Assembly (NCBI RefSeq): GCF_017591425.1 | Contig: NW_024467120.1 | Location: 8,060,001 to 8,124,000, forward strand | From: Ochotona curzoniae | Taxonomy: Eukaryota; Chordata; Mammalia; Lagomorpha; Ochotonidae | Direction: 5' to 3' | DNA length: 64,000 nt | Shown here: positions 42,164-53,549 of the stretch, in pieces | Position numbering within the stretch: position 1 is the first letter of the stretch | Layout: each line of letters opens with the position of its first letter | Made by a program: the position numbers and the translations under genes | Notes under the pieces: generated by a model | Told to the model about the DNA's origin: nothing | The model's database searches: none | Seen by the model: the letters and a program-made list of their open reading frames with translations, nothing else

Positions 42164-42751
42164 TTTTAAAGTAGTCTACGAGCACCTGAGAAGGGTTTTT
42201 AAAGTTCTCTGGGAGGCAATGCTGTTCTTTGCGAGGGTAAATCATTGCTGGGCTTGAAAGCTTTGGCAAAGAAGTTGTGGCTCTTATTCCCAGTCTCCCC
42301 ACTTTACAAGGTCTTTCACCCACAGATCCCTAAGCAGGTTAAACTGGCTACATGTTGGCTTCTTTTCACAAGACACTACTAATTACTTTAAATTGCTCTG
42401 GTTTATTAAGTGAAATCCAAAGTAGCTTCTGTGCCTACCTGACATTTAGCTAATGAGCACGGTAGTACCTCCAGGAGATTAATGGACCTTTGATAAAGGG
42501 GTAGTTTAATTGGCAAAATAACATAACTGGATTTCATTGGGGGAGAGGGTGAGATAATCCATATATTAGAATGCAATTTAGTGTAATTACGTTGTAATTT
42601 TAGTGATTGCCAAATCATGGTTTGTCATTTGGAGTGAGAACTGGAGGTGACTAATATAATATAATTAAAACTGATCAACATATATTGAGAACCTATTATG
42701 TTCACGACATATATGTAAGTAAGTATGTGTGCTGTTATAAAGACCAGTGTG
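42164..42751. other. Unique sequence, no gene seen
   Basis: AT-rich, with no credible coding frame or repeat. Confidence 0.4.
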
Positions 42752-43042
42752 GCATGGGCAGGCCAGGGGGCATTACAGTGCATCTTGGGATTCCTGCATT
42801 CATATCTGAGTGCCAGCAGGAACAGTGACTGCTCTGCTTCCCATCCAGCTTCCTGCTAATGTACCTTGGAAAGCAGTGAATGGTGGCCTAAGTATGGCTC
42901 CCCAACACCCACAAGGGAGGCCAGGGTAGAGTTTCTAGCTTCTAGCTCCGGCCTGGCTCAGTACTGGCTGCTGGAGGCAGCAGAGAAGTAAGCCAACAGA
43001 TGGAAGCTCTCTCTGTGTCACTCTAAATAAATATTTTTAAAC
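42752..43042 (+). mobile_element. Old C-type SINE, plus orientation
   Basis: CTGCTCTGCTTCCCATCCAGC, GGAAAGCAGTGAATGGTGG and AAGCCAACAGATGGAAGC, ending CTCTAAATAAATATTTTT. Confidence 0.8.
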
Positions 43043-43044
43043 AT

Positions 43045-43361
43045 TATTATTTTTTGTTTTACTTGAAAATCAGGCTTAAAGAGATATGAGGGTAGGGAAG
43101 GGGTGGGGAAGAGAGATTTCCATCCACTGGTTCACTATGAAAATGGCTGCATTGAGCAGCATTGCACCAGCTCAAAGCTGGGAGCCAGGAGCTTCTTCCA
43201 GATCTCTGACGTGGGTACAGGTGTCCAAGGCCTTGGGCCATCTCTCATTGCTTTCCAGGCATTAGCAGAGCGCTGGATCATAACTGGAGAGCCTGGAACT
43301 CATATGGGATGCCACGGCTGCAGGCAGAAGATTAGCCTGTTATGCCACTGTACCAGCCCCC
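43045..43361 (-). mobile_element. C-type SINE, minus orientation
   Basis: TTACTTGAAAATCAGGC, GGAGCCAGGAGCTTCTTCC, CATATGGGATGCCACGG and the end CCACTGTACCAGCCCC. It meets the previous SINE tail to tail. Confidence 0.85.
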
Positions 43362-43734
43362 AAATAAATAAATATTTCAGAGAAATCACACATATAGGAT
43401 TAAATACCTTTTCTTAAGTAACACAATTTAATTAAAAAATTTAGAAATGTCTATGTATGCAAGATAATATCCTGGATACTTTTATGTATTTTGATTTTAT
43501 TCCTTAGTCATCAAGTTTTTACCAATCTGTATACAAGAAAAAAGCAATGTGATTTTTTTAAAATCTTACTTTGAGCTTGGTTAGGAAAATAAAGACTTAA
43601 GGTTAAAATACACAAAAGGTAGCATATGAAGAGATTGTACATTAATAATCGTATTTGCAAGGCATTTAAAACTGCTTTTCTGATGCTCTATATTAAAATG
43701 ATTCCTTAGACTTGCTCTTCCCTCAAGCAACTAT
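43362..43734. other. AT-rich unique sequence, no gene seen
   Basis: Nothing recognised. Confidence 0.4.
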
Positions 43735-44066
43735 TTTTTTGGAAGATTCTGTTTTTATTGGAAAGTCAGATATACAAAGAGGAGGAGAGACAGAGAGGAA
43801 GATCTTCCATCCGATGTTTCACTCTCCAAGTGACCACAATGGCCAGTACTATGCCAATCCAAAGCCAGGAGCCCAGAGCTTCTTCCAGGTCTCCCACGCG
43901 GTTGCAGGGTCCCCAGGCTTTGGACTGTCCTCTGCTGCTGTTTTCCCAGGCCACAAGCAGGGAGCTGGATGGGAAACAGGGCTGCCAGGATTAGAACCAG
44001 CACCTATATGGGATCCTTGTGCTTTCAAGGCAAGGACTTAGGCGCTAGGCTACCACCCTGGGCCCT
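43735..44066 (-). mobile_element. C-type SINE, minus orientation
   Basis: TTTTTATTGGAAAGTCAGA, GAGGAGGAGAGACAGAGAGG and the end CTACCACCCTGGGCCC. It belongs to the GTCAGATATACA subfamily, also seen at 47742, 49848 and 57073. Confidence 0.92.
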
Positions 44067-45225
44067 CAAACAATTCTTCTACCTCTGTTTTTTCATTCAC
44101 TATGCCTCCAGTTCCTGGAAGATTAAGTCATACTAAGCTCTCATCAGCCCATCTTTTTCAGACTTCTCAATCTGCCGTAACACGATGACGTCCTCCTTTT
44201 TCCTGAAGTGTCTGCTGCCACCAGGCACATCTCATGACCCTTTCGCTTCTCCCCTTCCTGGATCTCTGGTTCCCTATGTTGCGGTTCGCACCTGCAGCTG
44301 TTCTGTCCTCCTCCAAACTTCTCCAATACCAGCGTCTGCGGCTTCCCCTCCATCTCCTTCACAGAGTGGAAGGAGTTATCTAGTGGGGTGGGATGTCCCG
44401 GAGCACCTGACATGATCAGAGGATGTCCTGTGGTACCCATATATGCACCCAAGTGTGGGTAGGTAGCTACTGACAGGCAACCTGCAAGGAGGAGGGCAGA
44501 GGCTTCTGGGACAGCAGGCACTCAGGGGACAAGTCACTTTGCCTGTTCTCCAACACCAGTTTCAGGTTTCTTCTTCTCTGAAAGCTTTGAGAATATGTAT
44601 GCTGCTCCACCCAGCCTCCAGGGTTGAGGAGGGCTGAGGGACTCAACGCCCCCAGGGCAGAGAGTTTGGGAGTCAGTGGTTGCGGCAGCCTGGGAAGCTG
44701 CAGCCCTGAGTTTCACTTCAGTAGCCACCGCAAGAAATGGGGTCAAGGGTGGCTCTGGAGCTACCAGCATTGAGTTTAAATTTAGCCCAAGGGAACTTGC
44801 TCATTTCTGTGGTGTCTCCCTCAAACTGAGTCTCCCCACACAGCCGCGCAAGTGCCGTGAACTCTGTTTCAGAATCTGCTTGTTTCTGTCTCCAACACAC
44901 ACAATCACCCGCCGCCAGGCCACCCTTCATGGTTTTTGAGCCAGCAGGTGGATGCTCCTCCATTTCTGTTGGGTTTACAGCCCCAAGAGTCCTCCGATTG
45001 GTGGAAAGCAGGTGGAATGCACCTGACTTCCTGTTCCTCCCAGCTCAGCCATCCAGAGCCCTGCGGAGCAGTGTGGCTCCCACCTTAACTGCAATCCTGG
45101 GCTTGATTGGAAGCTGCCCTTGCCAATGCCTCTCAGCATCAACAGGGAGGATGGGACCACACAGCACTAGCCTAAGAAACTGGTTTTCTCAACATGGTAA
45201 TGTCAAATTGTAGAATGGATAGAGG
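44067..45225. other. Unique sequence, no gene seen
   Basis: Moderately GC-rich between 44200 and 45130. Open frames of 60-125 codons exist on both strands, overlap each other and match nothing I know. Confidence 0.4.
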
Positions 45226-45405
45226 TTGGGGCTTCCAGAAACAGCCTGACCCAGATCTGGCTGTTGCAGCCTTTTAGGGGAGTGAATCAGAGGATGGAAA
45301 ATCTTTGTGTGTGTGTCTCTCTCTCTCTGATGTGTGTGTGTGTGTGTGTGTGAGTGTGTATGTGTGTGTGACTCTTTGAAATAAATAAACAAGTCTTTTA
45401 AAAAG
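45226..45405 (+). mobile_element. 3' end of a C-type SINE with an expanded TG microsatellite
   Basis: CCCAGATCTGGCTGTTGCAGC and GGGAGTGAATCAGAGGATGG are followed by CT and TG runs (45305-45371) before CTTTGAAATAAATAAAC. The 5' half is absent. The microsatellite has grown from the SINE's pyrimidine-rich zone. Confidence 0.75.
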
Positions 45406-46035
45406 ATTGCAGGTTGCATCACTGTAACTTCTGCACAAGCTTTTACCTTGGTGTCTTCTTTCTTTTTTTTTAATCCCATCTCTCTTCTTCACCCGGCATT
45501 CAGAGGATATTTTGCAATGAAATCAGATTATGTCAGTCTCCTAATTAAGACCCTCCAAATGTTTTCCATAGCAGAGAATACATTCCACATGTCCCAGCAT
45601 AGCTACAGGGCCTGATGTGCCACTGATGTTCACATCCCGCTTTGCCCAGAAGGTTCCAGCCACACAGTAGCTATGTTTCCTGAACACACTAAGCTTGTTC
45701 TCATCCTGAGGCCTTGGCAGCAGCTGTTTCCTAGGCCCACAATGTGCTTGTTCGGTGTTGGTAAAGCTGATTGCATTTCGTTTAGCTCAAATGTCCCTTG
45801 TCAGATGGGACTTGCTTCACCAACCCGGACTCCTCTTCACAGCTGATCACTATTGAAACGATTCTGTTTTCTCTTTCGTCTCTCACCCCACCCACTAGCA
45901 CCTAGATACGAATGACTGGACTTTGTCTATTGTGTCTGCCTCTGTTATCTCAGTGGCTAGAATGACGGCTAGCACCTGGTAGGCAAGCAACAAATATTTG
46001 CTGATCATTGATTGAGTGAAGTCATAATGCCTTTT
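45406..46035. other. Unique sequence, no gene seen
   Basis: Nothing recognised. Confidence 0.4.
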
Positions 46036-46352
46036 TTTTTTTTAAGTAAAGGTTTCTTTATTGTCATCTTGTTCAAGGGCATAGAGTGAGAAAGAACTCA
46101 CCGCCACATTCTGGTTCATGTTCCAAGTGTCCGTAATATCCAAGAGTGGATCAGATCACAGCCAAGAGCCAGGAATTTCATATGTGCCTCCCATGTGGAT
46201 GTCAGGGGCCCAAGCGCTTGAACCATGATCTGCTGTGTGCCCAGGATGTAGAATCAGAAAGTTGAAATGGAAATCCCAGTATACCAGTCTGGCACTCCAG
46301 TATGGAGTGTGGGTGTCTGGACAGTGGATTAAACTACTGTGCCACAATTCCC
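46036..46352 (-). mobile_element. Old C-type SINE, minus orientation
   Basis: A T run, then GTAAAGGTTTCTTTATTGTC, CAAGAGCCAGGAATTTCATA, CAGGGGCCCAAGCGCTTG and the end CTGTGCCACAATTCCCAC. Confidence 0.75.
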
Positions 46353-46384
46353 ACTTCTTTTTAATTACATAATAAAAAAGATGT

Positions 46385-46775
46385 TCCTGACATACTCATT
46401 GTACCAACTTTGGGATATAATGTGTGGTTGCAATACAAGTATGCTGAGTGTAGTGTTCAAATCGCTGTAATTGGCATATCTGTCACCTCAAACATTTTCA
46501 ATTTCTATGTGTTAGGAGCATTTACAAACTTCTCCACCAGTGATTTTGACATATCTGAGTACTTGTTATCAAGCACAGTTACCCTCCTGTGCTATATAGA
46601 ATGTTGGAATTCCTCCTACTCCTCCTATCTGACTGCCTTCTTAGACGCCAGGACCATCCTCCCTGTATGCCCTTCCCCACCCCGCAGCCCTCCCCACCCT
46701 ATAACCGCCATATCGCTTCAAACAGTTTCCACCTAGAATTACATGAGATTTCATATATGAGGGAAATTCAAACAG
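46385..46775 (+). mobile_element. L1 3'-UTR fragment (ancient L1M-type)
   Basis: AATTGGCATATCTGTCACC, TCAAACATTTTCAATTTCT, GCACAGTTACCCTCCTGTGC and TTCCTCCTATCTGACTGCC follow the order of the mammalian L1M 3' UTR that I recall, ending near TGAGATTTCATATATGAGGG. No reading frame remains. Confidence 0.7.
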
Positions 46776-46800
46776 TTCATACAAAGTTTAATTAAAAGAG

Positions 46801-47057
46801 GTTTGGGGCTGTCGTGTGTTGGATGAAGCCATCATCTGCAGTGTTGGCATCCTGTATAGGCACCCGTTCAAGTTATAGTTGCTCCATTTCCGATCTGGTT
46901 CCTTGCTAATGCACCTGGGAAAGCAATAAGGCCCAAGTATGAGGGCTGCTATAGCCACGTGGGACACCCGGATGCAGCTCCTGGCCTCTGGCTTTGACCT
47001 GACTCAGTCTGGCTATTGCTGCCATATGAGTGAATTGGCAAATGGAAAGAACTTTGT
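46801..47057 (+). mobile_element. Old C-type SINE, plus orientation
   Basis: TTTGGGGCTGTCGTGTGTTGG head, CTGGTTCCTTGCTAATGCACC and ACGTGGGACACCCGGATGC. It lacks the pyrimidine-rich tail, where the next copy begins. Confidence 0.75.
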
Positions 47058-47058
47058 T

Positions 47059-47281
47059 TTGGGTGTTGATGCCATGGCTCAGTAGGTTAATCCTCCACTC
47101 TGTGTTGCTGGTATCTCATATGGGCACCATTCTTGTCCTGACTCCTCCATTTCTCACCAACTGAGTTCTGGCCATTGCAATCATTTGGGGAGTGAACCAG
47201 CAGATGGAAGGCCTTCTTTATCTTTCCTCCTTTCTGCAAATCTGCCTTTCCAATAAATATAAATAAATCTATCTTTAAAAG
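47059..47281 (+). mobile_element. C-type SINE with internal deletion
   Basis: TGGGTGTTGATGCCATGGC head and ATCTCATATGGGCACC. CTCCATTTCTCACCAACTGAG then joins directly to the late block GGCCATTGCAATCATTTGG. It ends CAATAAATATAAATAAATC. Confidence 0.85.
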
Positions 47282-47327
47282 AGGGCCCAAGTGCAGCTTT
47301 ATTAAGAAAATAAAATATGAAAAGAAA

Positions 47328-47662
47328 ATCTGGTCCTGGCAAGGTAGCCTAGTGGCTAAAGTCGTCACCTTGTATGAGCCAGGATACCTTTTGGGTGCTG
47401 GTTTGCATCCTGGCTACTCCACTTCCCTTCCAGCTCCCTGCTTGTGGCCAGGGAAAAGCAGTGGAGGACGGCCCAAAGCCTTGCGATCATGTACCCACTT
47501 AGGGGACCCAAAAGAGGCTTCTGGCTACTGGCTTTGGATCAGCTCAGCTCTAGCTGTTGCAGCTGCTTAGGGGGTGAACGAGCAGACAGAGGACTTTTGT
47601 GTTGTTCTTTTTATCTGTAAATCTGCCTTTCCTGTAAAAATAAATAAGTCTTTTCAAAAAAG
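47328..47662 (+). mobile_element. C-type SINE, plus orientation
   Basis: GGTCCTGGCAAGGTAGCC head, CTCCACTTCCCTTCCAGCTC, GGGGACCCAAAAGAGGC and CTGCCTTTCCTGTAAAAATA. Full length. Confidence 0.9.
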
Positions 47663-47665
47663 AAA

Positions 47666-47720
47666 ATCTCTTTTTCTGCCTCCTCTAACTCTATCCTTTA
47701 AATAAATAAATTTTGAAAAA
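47666..47720 (+). mobile_element. C-type SINE 3' tail fragment
   Basis: TCTTTTTCTGCCTCCTCTAAC and CCTTTAAATAAATAAATTTTG are the last 50 bp of a SINE, fifth in a row of same-strand copies. Confidence 0.5.
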
Positions 47721-47741
47721 ATGTTTGTTGTAGTGCAAATA

Positions 47742-48074
47742 TTTTTTTAAAGATTTATTTATTTTTATTGGAAAGTCAGATATATAGAGAGGAGGAGGAG
47801 GGACAGAGAGGCAGGTCTTCTGTCCAATGATACACTCTACAAGTGACCTCAATGGCCAGTGCTGTGCCTATCCGAAGCCAGGAGCCTAGAGCTCTTCCAG
47901 GTCTCCCACACGGGTACAGGGTCGCAAAGCTTTGGGCTGTCCTTGACTGCTTTCCCAGGCCACAAGCCGGGAGCTGGATGAAAAGTGGGGCTGCTGGGAC
48001 ATGAATTGACATCTATATGGAATCATGGCACAGGCAAAGCAAAGACTTTAACCAATAGGCTATTGCACTGGGCT
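47742..48074 (-). mobile_element. C-type SINE, minus orientation, recent subfamily
   Basis: TTTAAAGATTTATTTATTTTT, GGAAAGTCAGATATATAGAG, then CAGTGCTGTGCCTATCCGAAG. It shares a long nearly identical middle with the copy at 49848. The end CTATTGCACTGGGCT is the reversed head. Confidence 0.92.
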
Positions 48075-48936
48075 GAGTATGGTTACTTTTAAAATACTCT
48101 ACTTCTATCAAAGAAACAGAGGTGAAGAAAAAAAATTAGATCTTAAGAAAGATTTGGTAAACAATGAAACTAAACTAAATCTTTATTTTAGTCTAGTTTT
48201 TGCTACTCCTGCTGACCTCTAAAAGTTTTGGTGAGTCAAGACTACAAAGCCAGAACTTCCAGGGTACTTCTTTAAATTGCGTGTATTTCGTTGACATGGA
48301 ATGTGACTTGGGGGGAGATTGAAATAGATAGCAAGAGAACTCATGATTCAGATAAATTCTACATATAGTTTTGGTTATTGTTGGTAGCTGTGTTGCAAGT
48401 AGGATCTGATTTGTTCAGGATATGAAGTAGGCATGAGTCATCTAGTTATTTTGAAAAGGTTGTCTGTCCCAATTCCCGGAGAAAACCTGCTTTCTGTCCT
48501 TCTCAGTAAGGGAAAAGCAGGAGAACTGTGGGCCCCCGGAAAGGGACAAGGATTGTGTGACATCAGGATTACTAGTTTTTGACGGGGCCGCTAAGGAAAA
48601 TTGGTAGGAAATGGGATTTGGAAATAGCAGGAAGTAAAGGCTTTGTTCCTGTTCCTTTGCCCTGTCTGGCTCAAGGTTCGTGCCCTTTTGGGTCGGTTGA
48701 TTTGCCGACTGAGTTTCAGCTTGTAGGAAGTGCAGTGCCTCCCAGCTCCTCAGCGTCTGCTGTCTAACAGGAGAGTTCATCCACGCCCGTACTCCAGGCC
48801 TCTGTTGTCAGGTAGACAGGGAAAGTCAAAGAATCAAAGGCAAATTAGGGTGTCGGGAAGCTTGGAACTGTAGGTGATATCCTATAGGAAGAAGTGCAAA
48901 AAACTGGGACGAGATCATGCTTTTTGTGCTAACAAT
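48075..48936. other. Unique sequence, no gene seen
   Basis: Mixed composition; nothing recognised. Confidence 0.4.
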
Positions 48937-48950
48937 ACTTCCTGCCATTT

Positions 48951-49277
48951 TTTTTAAAGATTTATTTTTATTATTTTGTTTATTGGAAAGGCGGATATAC
49001 AGAGGGGAGAGACAGAGAGGAAGATCTTCCGTCCAATGATTCACTCCCTGAGTGAGCGCAATGGCCGATGCTATGCTGATCCGAAGCCAGGAGCCTCTTC
49101 CGGGTCCCCCACGTGGGTGCAGGATCCCAAAGCTTTGGGCCGTCCTCTGCTGCTTTCCCGGGCCACAGGCAGGGAGCTGGAAGGGAAGTGGAGCAGCCGG
49201 GATTAGAACCAGCGCCCATATGGGATTCTGGGCGTGCAAGGCGAGGACCTTATCCACTGCGCCACCGCGCCGGGCCC
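48951..49277 (-). mobile_element. Young full-length C-type SINE with target-site duplication
   Basis: ACTTCCTGCCATTT (48937-48950) and ACTTCTTGCAATTT (49278-49291) flank it, differing at two positions. It ends GCCACCGCGCCGGGCCC with CpG intact. Confidence 0.94.
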
Positions 49278-49373
49278 ACTTCTTGCAATTTAAATCAAAT
49301 TCTTTTGGTCACCGTTGTGAACACGAGCACAGAACCACGAGGGCGTGTAGCCCTTTATTAGTGGTATTTGGAA

Positions 49374-49691
49374 TTTTTTTTTCTTTGAAGATTTGTTTCA
49401 TTCATTTGAAAGGTAAAGTTAACAGAAATTGAGAGAGGAAGAGATAGAACTATGCGTTGGCTCACTCCCCAAATGACTGCACCAGCCAGGGCAGGGATAG
49501 GCCAAAGCCAGCAGCAAGGATCTTCGTCCAGGTCTCGCACGTGGGTTCAGAGTCCCAAGCACTGGAGCCATTCTTTCCAGGTCATTAGCAGGGGGTTGGA
49601 TCAGAAGTGGAGCAGCCAAGATTCAAACCAGCAAATGGGTTGCTGGTCCTGCAGTCTGGGGCTTAATTTGCTAGGTGACAGTACTGGCCCC
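49374..49691 (-). mobile_element. Old C-type SINE, minus orientation
   Basis: GAAGATTTGTTTCATTCATTT, TTGGCTCACTCCCCAAATG, GGTCATTAGCAGGGGGTTGG and the end GACAGTACTGGCCCC. Confidence 0.85.
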
Positions 49692-49847
49692 TATTTGGAG
49701 TTGTTTAATGTGCTGATCATTTAATTTAATGCAGAAGAAATGGGAGAGGAGAAAGATTACTGGAATATTTACAGAAAAGAAAGTCTTGGCTATTGCCCAT
49801 CTTACAGTAACACATTTAAGAGATTTATATAAAAGTTGCTTTAAGAT

Positions 49848-50178
49848 ATACTTTTTATAGATTTATTTATTTTTATTAAAAAGTCAGATATACAGAGAGG
49901 AGGAGAGACAGAGAAGAAGAACTTCCATCCAATGATTCACCCCCAAGTGACCTCAATGGCCAGTGCTGTGCCTATCCGAAGCCAGGAGCCTAGAGCTCTT
50001 CCAGGTCTCCCACACGGGTACAGGGTCGCAAGGCTTTGGGCCGTCCTCGATTGCTTTCCCAGACCACAAGCAGGGAGCTGGATGGGAAGCAGGGCTGCCA
50101 GGATTTGAACCAGTGCCCATATGGGATCCAGGTGCATTCAAGGCAAGGAATTTAGCTGCTAGGCCATCACGCCAGGCC
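49848..50178 (-). mobile_element. C-type SINE, minus orientation, recent subfamily
   Basis: ATTAAAAAGTCAGATATACAG and GGCCAGTGCTGTGCCTATCC, then the block CTAGAGCTCTTCCAGG shared with the 47742 copy. The end is CATCACGCCAGGCC. Confidence 0.92.
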
Positions 50179-50329
50179 TAATTCTTTAAAATACTTAAGG
50201 TGAGCCCTTGCTGCTTGCAATATCCATTTTTCACTGGAAGAGCTTAATACAGAAGCCCTGACTACATGCGTAGTTTACCTGTGGTAAGGTGGAGGAGGTC
50301 TCATCTACTAGCTTACTCTCAAGGAAGAA

Positions 50330-50638
50330 AGCTCCATTGCTGTCAGAGCACAGGTTATAGTCCTGGCTACTTCACTTCCGGTTCCACTTCCGGCTTGCAC
50401 ACTTGGGAAGGCAGATGATGAAACCATGTACTTGGGTTCCTCGCATGTATGTAGGAGACCTCCGTGGAGTTTCTGGCTCCTGGATTTGACGTGTCCTAGT
50501 CTTTGTTGTTTTGGGCATTTGGGGAATGAATTGATTGTTGGAAAATCTCTGTGTTTCTCTGTGCCTTTACAATTTTTTCCCTGTTATGTTGCCTTTCAAA
50601 TGAAATGAATGAATAATTGAATTCTATAAAAAAAAAAG
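50330..50638 (+). mobile_element. Old C-type SINE, plus orientation
   Basis: CACTTCCGGTTCCACTTCCGG is a local duplication within the SINE. GTAGGAGACCTCCGTGGAG and CATTTGGGGAATGAATTG follow, then a tail of ten A (50629-50638). Confidence 0.75.
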
Positions 50639-50859
50639 GAGAGAGAAAATGTTTTAGAACAGAGATGTAGCCACATGCCAAGAAGTCTTGGCAAATAGAC
50701 TAAACATTCTGTTTTCTAATGTATGGTAAAGTGCTTATTAGTGCAGCAATATTGTTTGTTACAAAGAAAAATCCAGTGCAACCTTGACAGAAAAGTGCAT
50801 GCTGGTTAACATTTATTCGCAGGGTTCTTGCATAGTAGGACTGCATCTTAGGCATCTAG

Positions 50860-51210
50860 ACTTTTTAAAGATTTATTTATTTTGAAAATCAGATTTACAG
50901 AGAAGGAGACATACATACACACAGAGTGGGAGAAAGAGAGAGAGAGAGAAGAAACTTGGATCTGCTGGTTCAGTCCACAGATAACCAGCAAAGGCCAAGG
51001 CTGAACCAGGCTGAAACCAGAGCCAGGAGTTTCATTTGATCTTCCAGGTGGGTGACAGGTGCCCAAGCGCTGGAGCCATGGTTTGTTGACTGCCTCTCCT
51101 CCGCCATCAGCAGGGATCCGCGTCACAAGTGGGGTACTACGTGAACCGACGCCCACACAGACGCTAGTGTCAAAGGCCGCCGCTGTACCTGCTGCCTCAA
51201 CTCCAGCCCC
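50860..51210 (-). mobile_element. Old C-type SINE, minus orientation
   Basis: TTTTTAAAGATTTATTTATTT, a GA run (50936-50949), CAGGTGCCCAAGCGCTGGAG and the end CCTCAACTCCAGCCCC. Confidence 0.85.
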
Positions 51211-51255
51211 AAGAAACAAGACTATTTTTCATACTTTGCAATAATTTGATATGAA

Positions 51256-51508
51256 TTTTTAATTGCTTACTTTTCATTTCAAAGGCAGAAAGGGACGGAC
51301 AGAGAAACTTCCATGTATTAGTTCATTCCCTAAATCCTGGGGACAGTCAGGGCTGGGGCAGGAGAGAAGATGCAGGACAGAGGAATTCAGTGTTGATCTT
51401 CCGGGTGGATGGCAAGGAGCCAAGGCCTTGAGCCATCCCGTGCTGTCTGCCCAGCGCTCTGATACAGGCGCTTGAGCATGTGACATCTTAAGCACTACGC
51501 TTTGGCAA
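51256..51508 (-). mobile_element. Old C-type SINE, minus orientation, 5' end lost
   Basis: TTTTCATTTCAAAGGCAGAAAG, TGATCTTCCGGGTGGATGGC and CAAGGCCTTGAGCCATCC. The reversed head is degraded. Confidence 0.65.
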
Positions 51509-52165
51509 TAGTTTTAAAAGGGTTACTTTTAGACATTTAGTGTAACTCCAGAGTATTTATATTGCCTAAGTTGATGAATGCTGAAGCTTCTACTGTTATA
51601 ACTTAGTTTTACAGAATTGTATGACTTGAATGGTTAAAAACAGCGACAGAGTTCTAATAGTCCCTTCTGACCATGAGGACTGGTTCATTATGTTAATATC
51701 CTTAAGTTTTGTGTTCTGAGATATAGATATAATTCTTTTAAAGCTAAACAATTACTGTGGGATCCACTTGTTAAAGATAAGTAACTTATACCTTGACGTT
51801 AGTTTGACTGAATATGTATTCTAGTGTTAAATATGTAGACACTGGAAAATTAGACTCCCCAGAAGAAATTGTTTTCTTTTTCGTAATTGATATTCTCCGG
51901 ACAGTTTTCTGTTTAGATGAAGAGAGGGGGCCAGAAGCAACACTCCGCACTACTAGGGGAATGTGAAGTGCAAGAAATTTACATACTCAGTGTACAAATT
52001 TCTTTTCAGACACTTTTGTACTAATAGTCCATGTTTTCTAGACCCTTAAAATCTTCACAGACCTCTGTTCACCCCACTATTCCATACCTTTCGCAATTAT
52101 GATGTGCCACATTTTTGTGATTTCATTGGCTTTAGGCTCCTTTTTCTTTGAGGTATTTTATTTCT
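51509..52165. other. AT-rich unique sequence, no gene seen
   Basis: Nothing recognised. Confidence 0.4.
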
Positions 52166-52497
52166 CTCAATCATTTATTTTTATTGAAAAGGCAGATTTA
52201 CAGAGAGAAGGAGAGACAGAGCAAAGGATCTTCTGTACACTGGTGCACTCCCCAAGTGGCCACAACAGCCAGAGCTGAGCTGATCCGAAGCCAGGAGCCA
52301 GAGCCAGGTTTTTCTTCCGGGTCTGCCATGTGGGTGCAGGGACCAAAGGCTTTGGGCCATCCTCTACTGCTTGCCCAGGTCACAAACAGGAAGCTGGATA
52401 GAAAGTGGAGCAGCTGGGATACAGGCTGGCCCCCAAATGGGATTCTGGCACTTGGAGGGAAAGGATTAGCCAATTGAGCCATTGCACTGGGTGCTGA
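52166..52497 (-). mobile_element. C-type SINE, minus orientation
   Basis: TTATTGAAAAGGCAGATTTAC, GAGCTGATCCGAAGCCAGG and CCATTGCACTGGGTGC. The GCAGATTTACAGAGAGAAGG form matches the copy at 91-428. Confidence 0.92.
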
Positions 52498-52739
52498 GGT
52501 GTTTTAGACTGATACTGTGCATTTTGTTCTCTGGCTTGTGTCATACTGGTCCAGATGGAGAATTTTTTCAGCTTTCCCTCCCTACCCCTCTACCTTAAGT
52601 TACATTCAAAAAATCACTCCCTTTGGAAGTTGCTAGCTTAGGTTTGGATGTGATTTGCTCCCCTATCTCATGCAGAAGCTTAAATGGCAGCCATAGTTTA
52701 ATGGTTCTAAGAGGGTGGAAATTTAATATGGTTGTAGTC

Positions 52740-53000
52740 AGGACCTCCTTCTCATGAGGATTGGTGTGAAGCTTGGATTGGGCATTCTCTCTCTCTCTCT
52801 CCACACCCTGAGTTGGATGTGCTCTGTCCTAAGTGCATACAGCATGACTGCCATGTATGGTACATGTGAGAGACCAAACTAGTGGGATTGCCTGATGTTG
52901 GATTTGATCCTCCAAAGCGGTGGGCTAAATAAATTGTTTTACCGTTTAGAAGCATCCAGTATTTTGTTATGGAGGCAGCAAGCAGATTGCTGCAGCTAAA
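52740..53000 (+). repeat. Possible LTR-type fragment
   Basis: GGGCTAAATAAATTGTTTTACC, CCAGTATTTTGTTATGGAGG and CAGCAAGCAGATTGC resemble the 3' part of MaLR-type LTRs, where AATTAAA-like and TATTCTGTTATAGCAGC-like words end the element. Recognition is by resemblance only. Confidence 0.3.
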
Positions 53001-53549
53001 AGTTTTTAATGAGGATTTTGTGCCAGTAGAAAGACTTAGTTAAGCAGGTACAAATTTCTTAACATGGAAAGTTGACAACACCTGGACTGCACCTGCTATG
53101 ACTTTTACCAAATATGGGTATTTGCGTCTCAAAAAGCTCTTCCTCTCCCTCACCTTAGGTCTCCCTTTCTTAGACCCAGAGTTAATTTATTTGAAGTGCT
53201 AGTGAGCTTCTGGTTTTCATTGCCTCAGCTCCAACTGGCCAAAGGCCACACCTTTGTGCTGACAATTTAGCAATCAAACTTCCTCAATGAAGACAGGTTC
53301 TTTCCCTGAAACCATGTGTCCTCCTCTGGTAACAGTGTACCCCAGAGAGATTCTAAGGGCTGTGGTTTATTTTTCTCCCTTCGTTCTTTGTGGGACTTCC
53401 AGCCATGACCTTGAAGAGAAACTGTGATACTGAAATCTTTTTAAAATTTGTTGCTGACAATCCAGGAAAAATGTCAGCATTTTATCATTGTGTGTAACTT
53501 CACTGTGCTTTGTTTGCCTGCTTATTTGTTTTTTAGGGGAGCATTTTTT
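53001..53549. other. Unique sequence, no gene seen
   Basis: Nothing recognised. Confidence 0.4.

Noticed and set aside
44144..45213. Cluster of open frames up to 125 codons
   Set aside because: Frames overlap on both strands, lack start context, splice signals or recognisable domains, and the region is only mildly GC-rich.
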